Positions 16,197-22,994 of a DNA stretch of 33,719 bases are shown here, piece after piece; the first letter of the stretch is position 1; each line of letters begins with the position of its first letter. Where the stretch lies: NCBI GenBank assembly GCA_036340235.1, contig JAYYZE010000016.1, positions 1 through 33,719 on the forward strand, written 5' to 3'. Below the pieces are notes generated by a model. The model made no database searches and had not been told where the DNA came from. It was given only the letters and a program-made list of their open reading frames with translations. The DNA is from GCA-2862585 sp036340235. GTDB taxonomy: Bacteria; Bacteroidota; Bacteroidia; Flavobacteriales; UBA7312. A program made the translations under genes and the position numbers.

Positions 16197-18464
16197 TCAA
16201 GCGTTTTGTTGACGTATAAGGTTTAAAGCGGAACCGGCTTTAAACCAATCTATTTGTTGTTCGTTATACGAGTGATTAAGAAGAATGGTGTCGATAGTTC
16301 CATCAGCGTGAACTAATTCTAGTTTTAATGATTTGTTAGGAGCAAACTCTGATAAATCAACAAAGTTAAAGGTATCATCTTCACGAATTAAATCATAATC
16401 GCTTTCATTGGCAAACGTAAGTCCTAACATACCTTGCTTTTTGAGGTTAGTTTCATGTATTCTGGCAAAAGATTTAACAATGACTGCCCGAACTCCCAAA
16501 TGACGTGGTTCCATGGCGGCATGTTCTCTAGAAGATCCCTCGCCATAGTTGTGGTCACCTATTACTACAGTATCAACTCCGGCGGCTTTGTAAGCTCGTG
16601 CAACATTAGGTACTTCGTCTTTAGTACCGTCCAACTGATTGACCACGCAATTGGTAGCACCACCAAAGGCATTGACTGCTCCTATAAGGCAGTTGTTCGA
16701 AATATTGTCTAAATGCCCTCTAAATCTAAGCCAAGGACCAGCCATAGAAATATGGTCAGTAGTGCATTTTCCCTGAGCTTTGATAAGTAACTTGGCTCCT
16801 GTAATATTTGCACCATCCCACGCTTTGAACGGTGTAAGTAGTTGTAATCGATTAGAATCGACTTTGACTACCACTTCTACACCACTACCATCTTGGGCAG
16901 GGGCTTGGTAGCCATTGTCTTCGACATCAAACCCTTTTGGCGGTAACTCATACCCCGAGGGTTCTGATAAGTATACCGCTTGACCATTAATGTTGGTTAG
17001 CGTATCGGTGATAGGGTTAAAATCCAAACGCCCAGAAATTGCTATTGCGGCTACCATTTCAGGTGAAGCTACAAATGCATGTGTATTAGGGTTTCCGTCG
17101 GCACGTTTAGCAAAATTTCTATTGAATGAATGTACAATAGAGTTTTTCTCTTGATTTTCGGCACCTTCTCTAGCCCACTGCCCTATGCATGGCCCACAGG
17201 CGTTGGTAAATATTCGGGTGGATTCAAACTTGTTAAAGGTATCCATCAGACCATCTCTTTCGGCCGTGAAACGCACTTGTTCTGAACCAGGGTTAATACC
17301 TAGTGTGGCCTTGGGTTGCAGGCCTTTGGCAACGGCGTCTTCGACTATGGAGGCGGCACGTGTCAAGTCCTCATAGGATGAATTGGTGCAAGATCCTATC
17401 AAAGCCCACTCGATATCTAAAGGCCAGTCGTTTTCTTTGGCTTTGTCTTTCATTTCTGAAACTGGAGTAGCGAGATCTGGCGTAAAAGGACCATTCAAAT
17501 GTGGTGTCAGTTCAGAAAGGTTTATTTCTATTACTTGATCGAAAAAATGTTGAGGATTAGCATAAACTTCATCATCTCCAGTGAGATATTCTCTGACCGC
17601 ATTGGCAGCGTCGGCAACATCGTTTCTGTCGGTAGCTCTTAAGTACCTTTCCATACTGTCATCGTAGCCAAAAGTGGAAGTAGTGGCGCCTATCTCGGCT
17701 CCCATATTACATATAGTTCCTTTGCCAGTACACGAAAGGGATTTAGCTCCTTCGCCAAAATATTCGACAATACAACCTGTTCCCCCTTTCACTGTCAATA
17801 TGCCTGCTACTTTTAGAATGATATCTTTAGCAGACGTCCAGCCATTTAGTTTACCCGTGAGCTTCACTCCTATTAATTCTGGAAATTTTAACTCCCATGG
17901 CATACCAGCCATCACATCAACAGCATCGGCACCACCAACGCCGATAGCCACCATTCCTAATCCACCAGCGTTAACAGTGTGTGAGTCAGTACCTATCATC
18001 ATACCTCCAGGAAAGGCGTAATTCTCTAGCACTACCTGATGGATAATTCCGGCACCTGGCTTCCAAAAACCAATGCCGTACTTATTACATACAGAACTTA
18101 AGAAATTGAACACCTCATTATTGGTGTTTAAGCTTTCTTGCAAGTCTTTTTCAGCGCCCAATTTGGCTTGAATGAGGTGGTCGGCATGAGTCGTTGAAGG
18201 CACCGCCACTTTTTCTTTTCCTGCCTGCATGAATTGCAGCAGAGCCATCTGAGCGGTAGCGTCTTGCATGGCCACTCGGTCAGGTCCAAAATCTACATAG
18301 TCAACACCTCTCTGAAAAGCTGTGGATTGTTGATTATCCCACAAATGTGCGTAAAGTATTTTTTCAGAAAGAGTCAGTGGCTTTCCAACCAACTGCCTTG
18401 CTTTTTCTATACGCTCAGGAAATTTGGCGTATACTGCTTTTATCATTTCAATGTCAAATGCCAT
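16197..18464 (-). CDS. acn: aconitate hydratase (mitochondrial-type)
   Basis: Interconverts citrate and isocitrate in the TCA cycle, using a [4Fe-4S] cluster. The protein has 755 residues, matching the mitochondrial-type aconitases. The cluster ligands are visible as Cys359 (IGSCTNSS) and Cys423/Cys426 (NACGPCIGQW). The substrate-binding regions include 'VAMQDATAQMALLQF', 'PSTTHADHLIQ' and 'GTDSHTVNAGGLGMVAIGVG', and the swivelling domain has 'GDHNYGEGSSREHAAMEPR'. The ATG at 18462-18464 is preceded by a 44-bp leader and a -7-like box. Its 3' end faces the T9SS pseudogene. The next TCA enzyme, isocitrate dehydrogenase, is 7.5 kb away on the other strand, so the two are not co-transcribed. Confidence 0.95.
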   Translation of the reverse strand: MAFDIEMIKAVYAKFPERIEKARQLVGKPLTLSEKILYAHLWDNQQSTAFQRGVDYVDFGPDRVAMQDATAQMALLQFMQAGKEKVAVPSTTHADHLIQAKLGAEKDLQESLNTNNEVFNFLSSVCNKYGIGFWKPGAGIIHQVVLENYAFPGGMMIGTDSHTVNAGGLGMVAIGVGGADAVDVMAGMPWELKFPELIGVKLTGKLNGWTSAKDIILKVAGILTVKGGTGCIVEYFGEGAKSLSCTGKGTICNMGAEIGATTSTFGYDDSMERYLRATDRNDVADAANAVREYLTGDDEVYANPQHFFDQVIEINLSELTPHLNGPFTPDLATPVSEMKDKAKENDWPLDIEWALIGSCTNSSYEDLTRAASIVEDAVAKGLQPKATLGINPGSEQVRFTAERDGLMDTFNKFESTRIFTNACGPCIGQWAREGAENQEKNSIVHSFNRNFAKRADGNPNTHAFVASPEMVAAIAISGRLDFNPITDTLTNINGQAVYLSEPSGYELPPKGFDVEDNGYQAPAQDGSGVEVVVKVDSNRLQLLTPFKAWDGANITGAKLLIKAQGKCTTDHISMAGPWLRFRGHLDNISNNCLIGAVNAFGGATNCVVNQLDGTKDEVPNVARAYKAAGVDTVVIGDHNYGEGSSREHAAMEPRHLGVRAVIVKSFARIHETNLKKQGMLGLTFANESDYDLIREDDTFNFVDLSEFAPNKSLKLELVHADGTIDTILLNHSYNEQQIDWFKAGSALNLIRQQNA

Positions 18465-18508
18465 AATTGTGTTGAATATTTATAATGAGTAACCTTTTTT
18501 AGGTTTTG

Positions 18509-18516
18509 CGAAAGTA
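18509..18516 (-). promoter_or_regulatory. probable -7 box (TACTTTCG) of the aconitase gene
   Basis: The minus strand reads TACTTTCG, one mismatch from TAnnTTTG, 44 bp upstream of the aconitase ATG, in the 98-bp divergent gap shared with the permease gene. The same variant box is seen before the MFS gene. Confidence 0.35.
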
Positions 18517-18549
18517 CTTTTTTTAATCCAGTAATACAAGATAAAATTG

Positions 18550-18557
18550 TACCTTAG
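18550..18557 (+). promoter_or_regulatory. probable -7 box (TACCTTAG) abutting the permease gene start
   Basis: TACCTTAG has one mismatch from TAnnTTTG and lies 5 bp from the ATG at 18563, in the divergent gap with aconitase. No clear TTG is seen at the -33 position. Confidence 0.35.
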
Positions 18558-18562
18558 CGATA

Positions 18563-19792
18563 ATGAGATTGATAATAGAAAATATTAAAATCGCCTTACA
18601 GTCTGTTCGAACTAACTTACTGCGTACGGTGCTAACTATTTTCATTATCGCCATTGGTATTTCGGCATTGGTTGGCATACAAACCGCCATAGAGTCCATC
18701 AAATCTAGTATTAATGACAACTTCACTCAGATGGGGGCCAACACCTTCAATATTCGAAATAAGAGTTCTAATGTACGCATTGGCCGAGGCGGCACCAAGC
18801 CAAAGCGGTATGCCGCCATTACCTTTGACGAGGCCACTGATTTCAAAAATCGTTTTACTTCCACCACGTCAGTATCCACATGGGCTAGTAGTACGGCTAT
18901 TTTACGCTATCAATCCAAAAAGTCAGATCCCAATATTCAAATCACAGGAACGGATGAAAATTATTTGTTGACCGCTGGTTACAATCTATCATCTGGTAGA
19001 AACTTTAGTTCTGAAGAATGTGAAAGTGTCAAACACGTGATTATCTTGGGTCAAGAGGTAAAAAATACACTTTTTGGAAAGAATACAGCCTTGGGAAAAT
19101 TGGTATCTGTAGGAAGTATCAAGTATCGAGTTATTGGTATTTTGGAAGAAAAAGGGGCTAGTATGAGCTTTGGCGGCGACAGAACGTGCCTTTTACCTAT
19201 CAAAAATGCACGACAATATTTCGGTTACTCCAACCAATCTTTTACCATTAGTGTTTTAGCAAAAAACGCCAATACTCTATCGGCAGAGATTGGTGAAGCT
19301 ACTTCTGTAATGCGAAGTGTACGTAAACTAAAACCAAAAGAAGAAGATAATTTTGACATTATTCGAAGTGACAACTTAGCACAGACACTATTGGAAAACA
19401 TTCGTTATGTTACTCTAGCCGCGCTTATCATTGGCATCATCACTTTAGTTGGTTCGGCAATTGGACTTATGAATATTATGTTGGTATCGGTTACTGAAAG
19501 AACAAAAGAAATAGGCACGCGAAAGGCCTTAGGAGCTACCTCTTCAATCATTCGTTGGCAGTTTCTTGTAGAAGCCATTGTAATATGTCAGTTTGGAGGC
19601 ATTGCTGGTATCATGTTAGGAATTTTGATAGGAAACTTAACCTCAGTAGTTATTGGCAGTCAGTTTATTATCCCTTGGGTGTGGATAGCTTCTGGCTTGG
19701 CCTTGTGTGTATTTGTTGGTTTAGTTTCTGGGTATTTTCCGGCATCAAAAGCTGCAAAGCTTGACCCCATTGAGGCCTTGCGTTATGAATAA
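18563..19792 (+). CDS. ABC transporter permease, MacB/FtsX type
   Basis: A 409-residue inner-membrane protein. The N-terminus 'IKIALQSVRTNLLRTVLTIFIIAIGISALVGI' runs into the first membrane helix (about 22-42), the usual MacB_PCD start. A large periplasmic domain follows (about 43-280). The C-terminal FtsX domain has three helices (about 282-308, 333-358 and 372-394) with the conserved coupling stretch 'SVTERTKEIGTRKALGA', and ends 'LDPIEALRYE', as in MacB-type permeases. Such proteins use mechanotransmission to export substrates or release lipoproteins. No ATP-binding subunit is adjacent, so its partner must be encoded elsewhere. Convergent with the ribosomal operon, with a terminator between. 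Confidence 0.88.
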   Translation: MRLIIENIKIALQSVRTNLLRTVLTIFIIAIGISALVGIQTAIESIKSSINDNFTQMGANTFNIRNKSSNVRIGRGGTKPKRYAAITFDEATDFKNRFTSTTSVSTWASSTAILRYQSKKSDPNIQITGTDENYLLTAGYNLSSGRNFSSEECESVKHVIILGQEVKNTLFGKNTALGKLVSVGSIKYRVIGILEEKGASMSFGGDRTCLLPIKNARQYFGYSNQSFTISVLAKNANTLSAEIGEATSVMRSVRKLKPKEEDNFDIIRSDNLAQTLLENIRYVTLAALIIGIITLVGSAIGLMNIMLVSVTERTKEIGTRKALGATSSIIRWQFLVEAIVICQFGGIAGIMLGILIGNLTSVVIGSQFIIPWVWIASGLALCVFVGLVSGYFPASKAAKLDPIEALRYE

Positions 19793-19815
19793 AAAAAATA
19801 CCCTCAAAGAGAGGG
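19791..19815 (-). terminator. rho-independent terminator of the rpsF-rpsR-rplI operon
   Basis: On the minus strand a hairpin CCCTC-TCTTT-GAGGG (19815 to 19801) is followed by TA and eight T (19798-19791), 29 bp after the rplI stop. The T run overlaps the stop codon of the convergent permease gene. Read on the plus strand the hairpin is followed by CATTTAAG, a poorer tail, so it mainly serves the ribosomal operon. Confidence 0.7.
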
Positions 19816-19844
19816 CATTTAAGTATAAACCAAGTGAGCGTTGA

Positions 19845-20291
19845 TTATTTGGCAGCTAACACTTCTACCGAAAGCGTGGCCTTTACTTCTCTGTGAAAAC
19901 GTATTTCAGCACTGTAAACACCAACTGTTTTAATGTTGTTAAGCTTTACAAACTTTCTATCGACAGAGTGGCCTAACTTTTCCAACTCATCGGCTAGGTG
20001 ACTGGAGGTTACTGAACCAAATAATTGTTTGCCACCGTCAATAACTTTGGCAGTGATTTGAATAGTTATACCGTTGATTTTATCTGCCAACTTATTGGCT
20101 TCCTCAACCGCTTTATTTTCCTTGCTGGCTCTTTGACGTAAATTTTCGGCTAATACTTTTCTGGCCGATTCAGTAGCCAAAATGGCTTGTCCGTTGGGGA
20201 TCAAAAAATTACGACCGTAACCGTTTTTCACTTTTACAATCTCATCTTTGAATCCTAATTTCTCAACATCTTGTAATAATATCAATTTCAT
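19845..20291 (-). CDS. rplI: 50S ribosomal protein L9
   Basis: Binds 23S rRNA near the L1 stalk base and helps maintain frame. The 148 residues start at the ATG at 20289-20291 (MKLILLQDVEKLGFKDEIVK), the standard L9 N-terminus. An in-frame upstream extension overlaps rpsR and is rejected. The RNA-binding N-domain has 'VKNGYGRNFLIPNGQAILAT', followed by the long connecting helix rich in Ala/Glu/Lys (about 42-75), and the C-domain has 'GKQLFGSVTSSHLADEL'. It is the last gene of rpsF-rpsR-rplI, 8 bp after rpsR, and is followed by a clear terminator. Confidence 0.97.
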   Translation of the reverse strand: MKLILLQDVEKLGFKDEIVKVKNGYGRNFLIPNGQAILATESARKVLAENLRQRASKENKAVEEANKLADKINGITIQITAKVIDGGKQLFGSVTSSHLADELEKLGHSVDRKFVKLNNIKTVGVYSAEIRFHREVKATLSVEVLAAK

Positions 20292-20299
20292 AGCTGTAA

Positions 20300-20563
20300 T
20301 TATTTTAGCAAATCGCCAACATATGGCATTAACGCCAAGTGACGGCAACGTTTGATTGCTTGTGAAACTTTTCTTTGGTATTTTAACGAGGTCCCTGTGA
20401 TTCTTCTTGGTAAGATTTTACCTTGCTCATTGACAAAGCGCATGAGAAAATCGGGGTCTTTGTAATCTATGTATTTGATGCCAGCTTTTTTAAAACGGCA
20501 GTATTTTTTGACGTTTTTGTTGTTGACATCGACTGGTGATAGGTATCTTATTTCTTCTGCCAT
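20300..20563 (-). CDS. rpsR: 30S ribosomal protein S18
   Basis: A small-subunit protein that pairs with S6 on the platform of the 30S subunit. The protein has 87 residues and carries the S18 core: 'KYCRFKKAGIKYIDYKDPDF', 'LPRRITGTSLKYQRKVSQAI' and 'KRCRHLALMPYVGD'. Start ATG at 20561-20563, 2 bp after the rpsF stop, so the S6 and S18 partners are produced together. The single CxxF-type cysteine replaces the zinc-binding set seen in some S18 paralogues. Confidence 0.97.
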   Translation of the reverse strand: MAEEIRYLSPVDVNNKNVKKYCRFKKAGIKYIDYKDPDFLMRFVNEQGKILPRRITGTSLKYQRKVSQAIKRCRHLALMPYVGDLLK

Positions 20564-20565
20564 AA

Positions 20566-20919
20566 CTATGCCTTTTGTGTTTGGTTAATGTTTAATCTCT
20601 TTCTTCTACTCTCGCTATATGCCAAAGCGTGCTTGTCCAACTTAACGGTAAGCCAACGCATGAAACGCTCATCGCGCTTGTACTCAAGCTCAAGCTTGTT
20701 AATGATTTCGCGGTCGTCAGAAGTGAATTCCATCAAACAATAAAAGCCAGTTTTTTTCTTCTGGATAGAGTAGGCTAATTTTTTTAGCCCCCAATTTTCT
20801 TCAACAACCAATTTAGCTTTATTATCTTTAAGAAGTTTTTTGAACTTCTGAACCGCCTCCTTTACCTGATCTTCAGATAAAACGGGATTTAAAATGAAAA
20901 CGGTTTCGTAATGATTCAT
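20566..20919 (-). CDS. rpsF: 30S ribosomal protein S6
   Basis: A platform protein of the small subunit that binds 16S rRNA as a dimer with S18. The 117 residues show the S6 ferredoxin-like fold: 'HYETVFILNPVLSEDQVKEA', 'ENWGLKKLAYSIQKKKTGFY' and 'ELEYKRDERFMRWLTVKLDK', then a short basic tail. It is the first gene of the operon. The 45-nt untranslated leader contains a small hairpin (20945-20960) downstream of a strong promoter. S6-S18 autoregulation through the rpsF leader is known in other phyla, but the characteristic CCG-containing motif is not evident here. Confidence 0.97.
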   Translation of the reverse strand: MNHYETVFILNPVLSEDQVKEAVQKFKKLLKDNKAKLVVEENWGLKKLAYSIQKKKTGFYCLMEFTSDDREIINKLELEYKRDERFMRWLTVKLDKHALAYSESRRKRLNINQTQKA

Positions 20920-20944
20920 ATAATGTTAATTAAAATTAATAATT

Positions 20945-20960
20945 CCCTTCTTAAAAAGGG
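20945..20960 (-). promoter_or_regulatory. small hairpin in the rpsF leader
   Basis: The leader RNA can form CCCTT-(6 nt)-AAGGG, with a possible extra C/G contact outside. It lies about 25 nt before the rpsF ATG and a few bases after the predicted transcription start. It could be a ribosomal-protein feedback site or an mRNA-stabilising 5' stem. The stem is only 5 bp, so it may be incidental. Confidence 0.3.
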
Positions 20961-20964
20961 GTGG

Positions 20965-20995
20965 CAAATCTAAGCTAATCTTTTGACAAAAACAA
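20965..20995 (-). promoter_or_regulatory. promoter of the rpsF-rpsR-rplI operon
   Basis: The minus strand has TTG (20993-20995), a 20-bp spacer and TAGATTTG (20965-20972), an exact Bacteroidota -33/-7 match. It is 45 bp upstream of the rpsF ATG. Confidence 0.6.
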
Positions 20996-21240
20996 GTGTA
21001 TTTTTTTAGCACAGAGGCAAAAGTGTTGTGAATCGCTTTCTAATTGTATCTTAGCACAACAACAATAAGCTGTCTCGTTTTCACACGGAGCATTTTTTTA
21101 CTAACATATTTTAATTCCGTTTTTTTTAGCAAAGCAAAAACGAACGCTAACATAAATAAATGTTGAAAAGGTATTCAGCTTCAAAAAGAATTTAAATGTA
21201 AACATTCTTCTTTCAAAACTCAACATTTGAATCATTGTTA

Positions 21241-21248
21241 TATATTTG
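21241..21248 (+). promoter_or_regulatory. -7 promoter box (TATATTTG) of dnaX
   Basis: An exact TAnnTTTG 18 bp upstream of the dnaX ATG. The expected -33 position is T-rich (TTT at 21211-21213) but has no clear TTG. Confidence 0.5.
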
Positions 21249-21266
21249 TTTCCCAATACTATCTGA

Positions 21267-22982
21267 ATGAAAAATTTCGTTGTTTCTGCTCGCAAATACC
21301 GCCCTGCTTCATTTGATACTGTAGTAGGTCAAAGCGTTATTACTAATACGCTCAAAAACGCTATTAAAAACCAACACTTGGCACAAGCCTTTTTATTTTG
21401 CGGTCCTCGTGGAGTGGGCAAAACGTCTTGCGCACGTATTTTGGCTAAGACCATCAATTGTCTAAATCCTAAAGACAGCATTGAGGCATGCGACGAATGT
21501 GAGTCGTGCTTGAGTTTCAACAATAATCATTCCTTTAACATCCATGAGCTTGATGCGGCCTCCAACAACGGGGTGGACAAAATACGCGAACTAGTAGATC
21601 AGGTGCGCTTTGCGCCACAGGTCGGTCAATACAGCATATACATCATCGACGAGGTACACATGCTTTCCCAAGCTGCATTCAATGCTTTCCTAAAAACATT
21701 GGAAGAGCCCCCGGCCCATGCCATTTTCATATTGGCAACCACCGAAAAGCATAAAATTATCCCAACCATATTGTCGCGCTGTCAAATTTTCGATTTTAAA
21801 AGAATACAAATACAAGATATTGCTCAACACTTGTCATTTGTAGCAAAAAGCGAAGGTATTGACGCCGAAGAAGACGCCCTGCACATGATTGCCCAAAAGG
21901 CCGACGGCGCTCTAAGAGACGCTCTGTCCATTTTCGACCAAATCGTCAGCTTTTCTGGTACCACCCTGAGCTACAAAGACGTGATTGATAACCTAAATAT
22001 ACTTGACGAGGATTATTACTTCAAAATGACCGACGCCATGCAAAATCACGATATTGCTAGTGTTCTCAATCTGTTTAACGACATTTTGAACAATGGCTTT
22101 GACGGACAGCATTTTGTAAACGGTTTGGCCATGCACTTTAGAAACCTGATGGTGGCCAAAGACAACCAAACACTTTCGCTATTGGAGGTAGGTCAAACTA
22201 TTAAAAAACGTATTTTGGAACAAAGCAGCTCATGGGACCACGCCGATATAATTTACATCTTAGAGCTACTAAACAAAGCGGATATCAATTACAAGTCTAG
22301 TAAGAATCAACGCTTGTTAGTTGAATTTACCCTCATGCAGCTTTGCAACATATCAGAGCCAAGTACTAAAAAAAAAATAGTAGTCAGGCAAGACTCTAAG
22401 CAAGCCAAAGTTGAAAATCGTGAAGTAGCCCCCAACCTTACTCAAGAAATACCACAAACAAAGCCCAAATCAGAAAAAATCGAAGCCAATTCCATAAAAA
22501 TAATAGATTTTAAGGAAGATATTCAAAAGAAAACTATCTCCATAAATATCCATAGGACAAAAGAGTCCAAAGAGAATGAAGTTGAGAAAATAAAACCAGT
22601 AGAAAGAAACACGCCTTTCCAAGAAAAAGATTTACAAAATCAGGTCAGTAAATACAGCAATCAAAAACAAAAAGAGGGGAAATTCAATCTATCGTCTATT
22701 CTCAACAAAAAGAAGATAATTATGGATAACGATTACCAACTCACTTTGACACTAGACAACAAAGTGCAAGAAGAAGTCTTGCAAAATGAAAAAAACAGTT
22801 TTGTTGCTTTTTTAAAAGAGCAACTTTGTAATGATTTAATATCTTTGCAGCTTGTTGTGTTGCCCTTAAAAAAAGAAGAACAGAAAGCGTATTCTGATGA
22901 AGATAGATTCAAGAAAATGGCTGAGAAGCAACCATTGCTTAACGAAATGAAATCAAAGTTTAAACTAGAAATAGATTATTAA
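21267..22982 (+). CDS. dnaX: DNA polymerase III subunits gamma and tau
   Basis: The motor of the replisome clamp loader. The 571 residues include the AAA+ core: 'ARKYRPASFDTVVGQ' (8-22), Walker A GPRGVGKT (46-53), the zinc-binding cysteines 65/75/78/81, Walker B and sensor region IIDEVH (126-131), 'FLKTLEEPP' and the SRC arginine-finger motif (170-172). The collar domain III ends near residue 365 ('VEFTLMQLCNISEPST'). A Lys/Glu-rich, low-complexity linker and a C-terminal domain follow, corresponding to the tau-specific region. Codons 368-370 are AAA in a run of ten A, placed exactly where the gamma-like core ends. The M16 peptidase gene follows 12 bp later and may be co-transcribed. Confidence 0.95.
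   Translation: MKNFVVSARKYRPASFDTVVGQSVITNTLKNAIKNQHLAQAFLFCGPRGVGKTSCARILAKTINCLNPKDSIEACDECESCLSFNNNHSFNIHELDAASNNGVDKIRELVDQVRFAPQVGQYSIYIIDEVHMLSQAAFNAFLKTLEEPPAHAIFILATTEKHKIIPTILSRCQIFDFKRIQIQDIAQHLSFVAKSEGIDAEEDALHMIAQKADGALRDALSIFDQIVSFSGTTLSYKDVIDNLNILDEDYYFKMTDAMQNHDIASVLNLFNDILNNGFDGQHFVNGLAMHFRNLMVAKDNQTLSLLEVGQTIKKRILEQSSSWDHADIIYILELLNKADINYKSSKNQRLLVEFTLMQLCNISEPSTKKKIVVRQDSKQAKVENREVAPNLTQEIPQTKPKSEKIEANSIKIIDFKEDIQKKTISINIHRTKESKENEVEKIKPVERNTPFQEKDLQNQVSKYSNQKQKEGKFNLSSILNKKKIIMDNDYQLTLTLDNKVQEEVLQNEKNSFVAFLKEQLCNDLISLQLVVLPLKKEEQKAYSDEDRFKKMAEKQPLLNEMKSKFKLEIDY
22368..22377 (+). other. A10 slippage-prone tract in dnaX at the core/linker boundary
   Basis: Ten consecutive A encode Lys368-Lys370 and the first base of Ile371. 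Loss of one A (or a +1 shift) puts TAG immediately after the three AAA codons. Gain of one A (or a -1 shift) gives seven codons and then TAA. Either way the product is about 370-377 residues, i.e. AAA+ domains I-III without the tau tail. Slippage at A-rich dnaX sites is established in E. coli (ribosomal) and Thermus (transcriptional). For this gene it is inferred. Confidence 0.5.
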
Positions 22983-22994
22983 AATTACCCAAAC

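Larger units (their letters stand above)
20920..21266. other. 347-bp divergent intergenic region between rpsF and dnaX
   Basis: It holds the rpsF promoter (minus) and leader hairpin, and the dnaX -7 box (plus) near its right end. Between about 21000 and 21240 I see only AT-rich DNA. This includes two copies of the 8-mer TTAGCACA (21006 and 21051), a -7-like TATCTTAG (21047-21054) and a weak GC stem before seven T near 21096. No convincing ORF, tRNA or known riboswitch is present. Confidence 0.6.

Noticed and set aside
17674..18021. Long open frames antisense to aconitase and lhgO (for example 11700-12065)
   Set aside because: They lie opposite clearly real genes and give proline/serine-rich or unstructured translations with no recognisable family. 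They are shadows of codon bias.
21006..21058. Two copies of TTAGCACA, 45 bp apart, as an operator or short repeat array
   Set aside because: Only two 8-bp copies in AT-rich DNA, one overlapping a -7-like element. Too weak to call.
21047..21096. A small RNA between rpsF and dnaX (TATCTTAG box, weak stem, seven T)
   Set aside because: The stem is about four pairs with a bulge and the transcript would be only about 40 nt. No further support.
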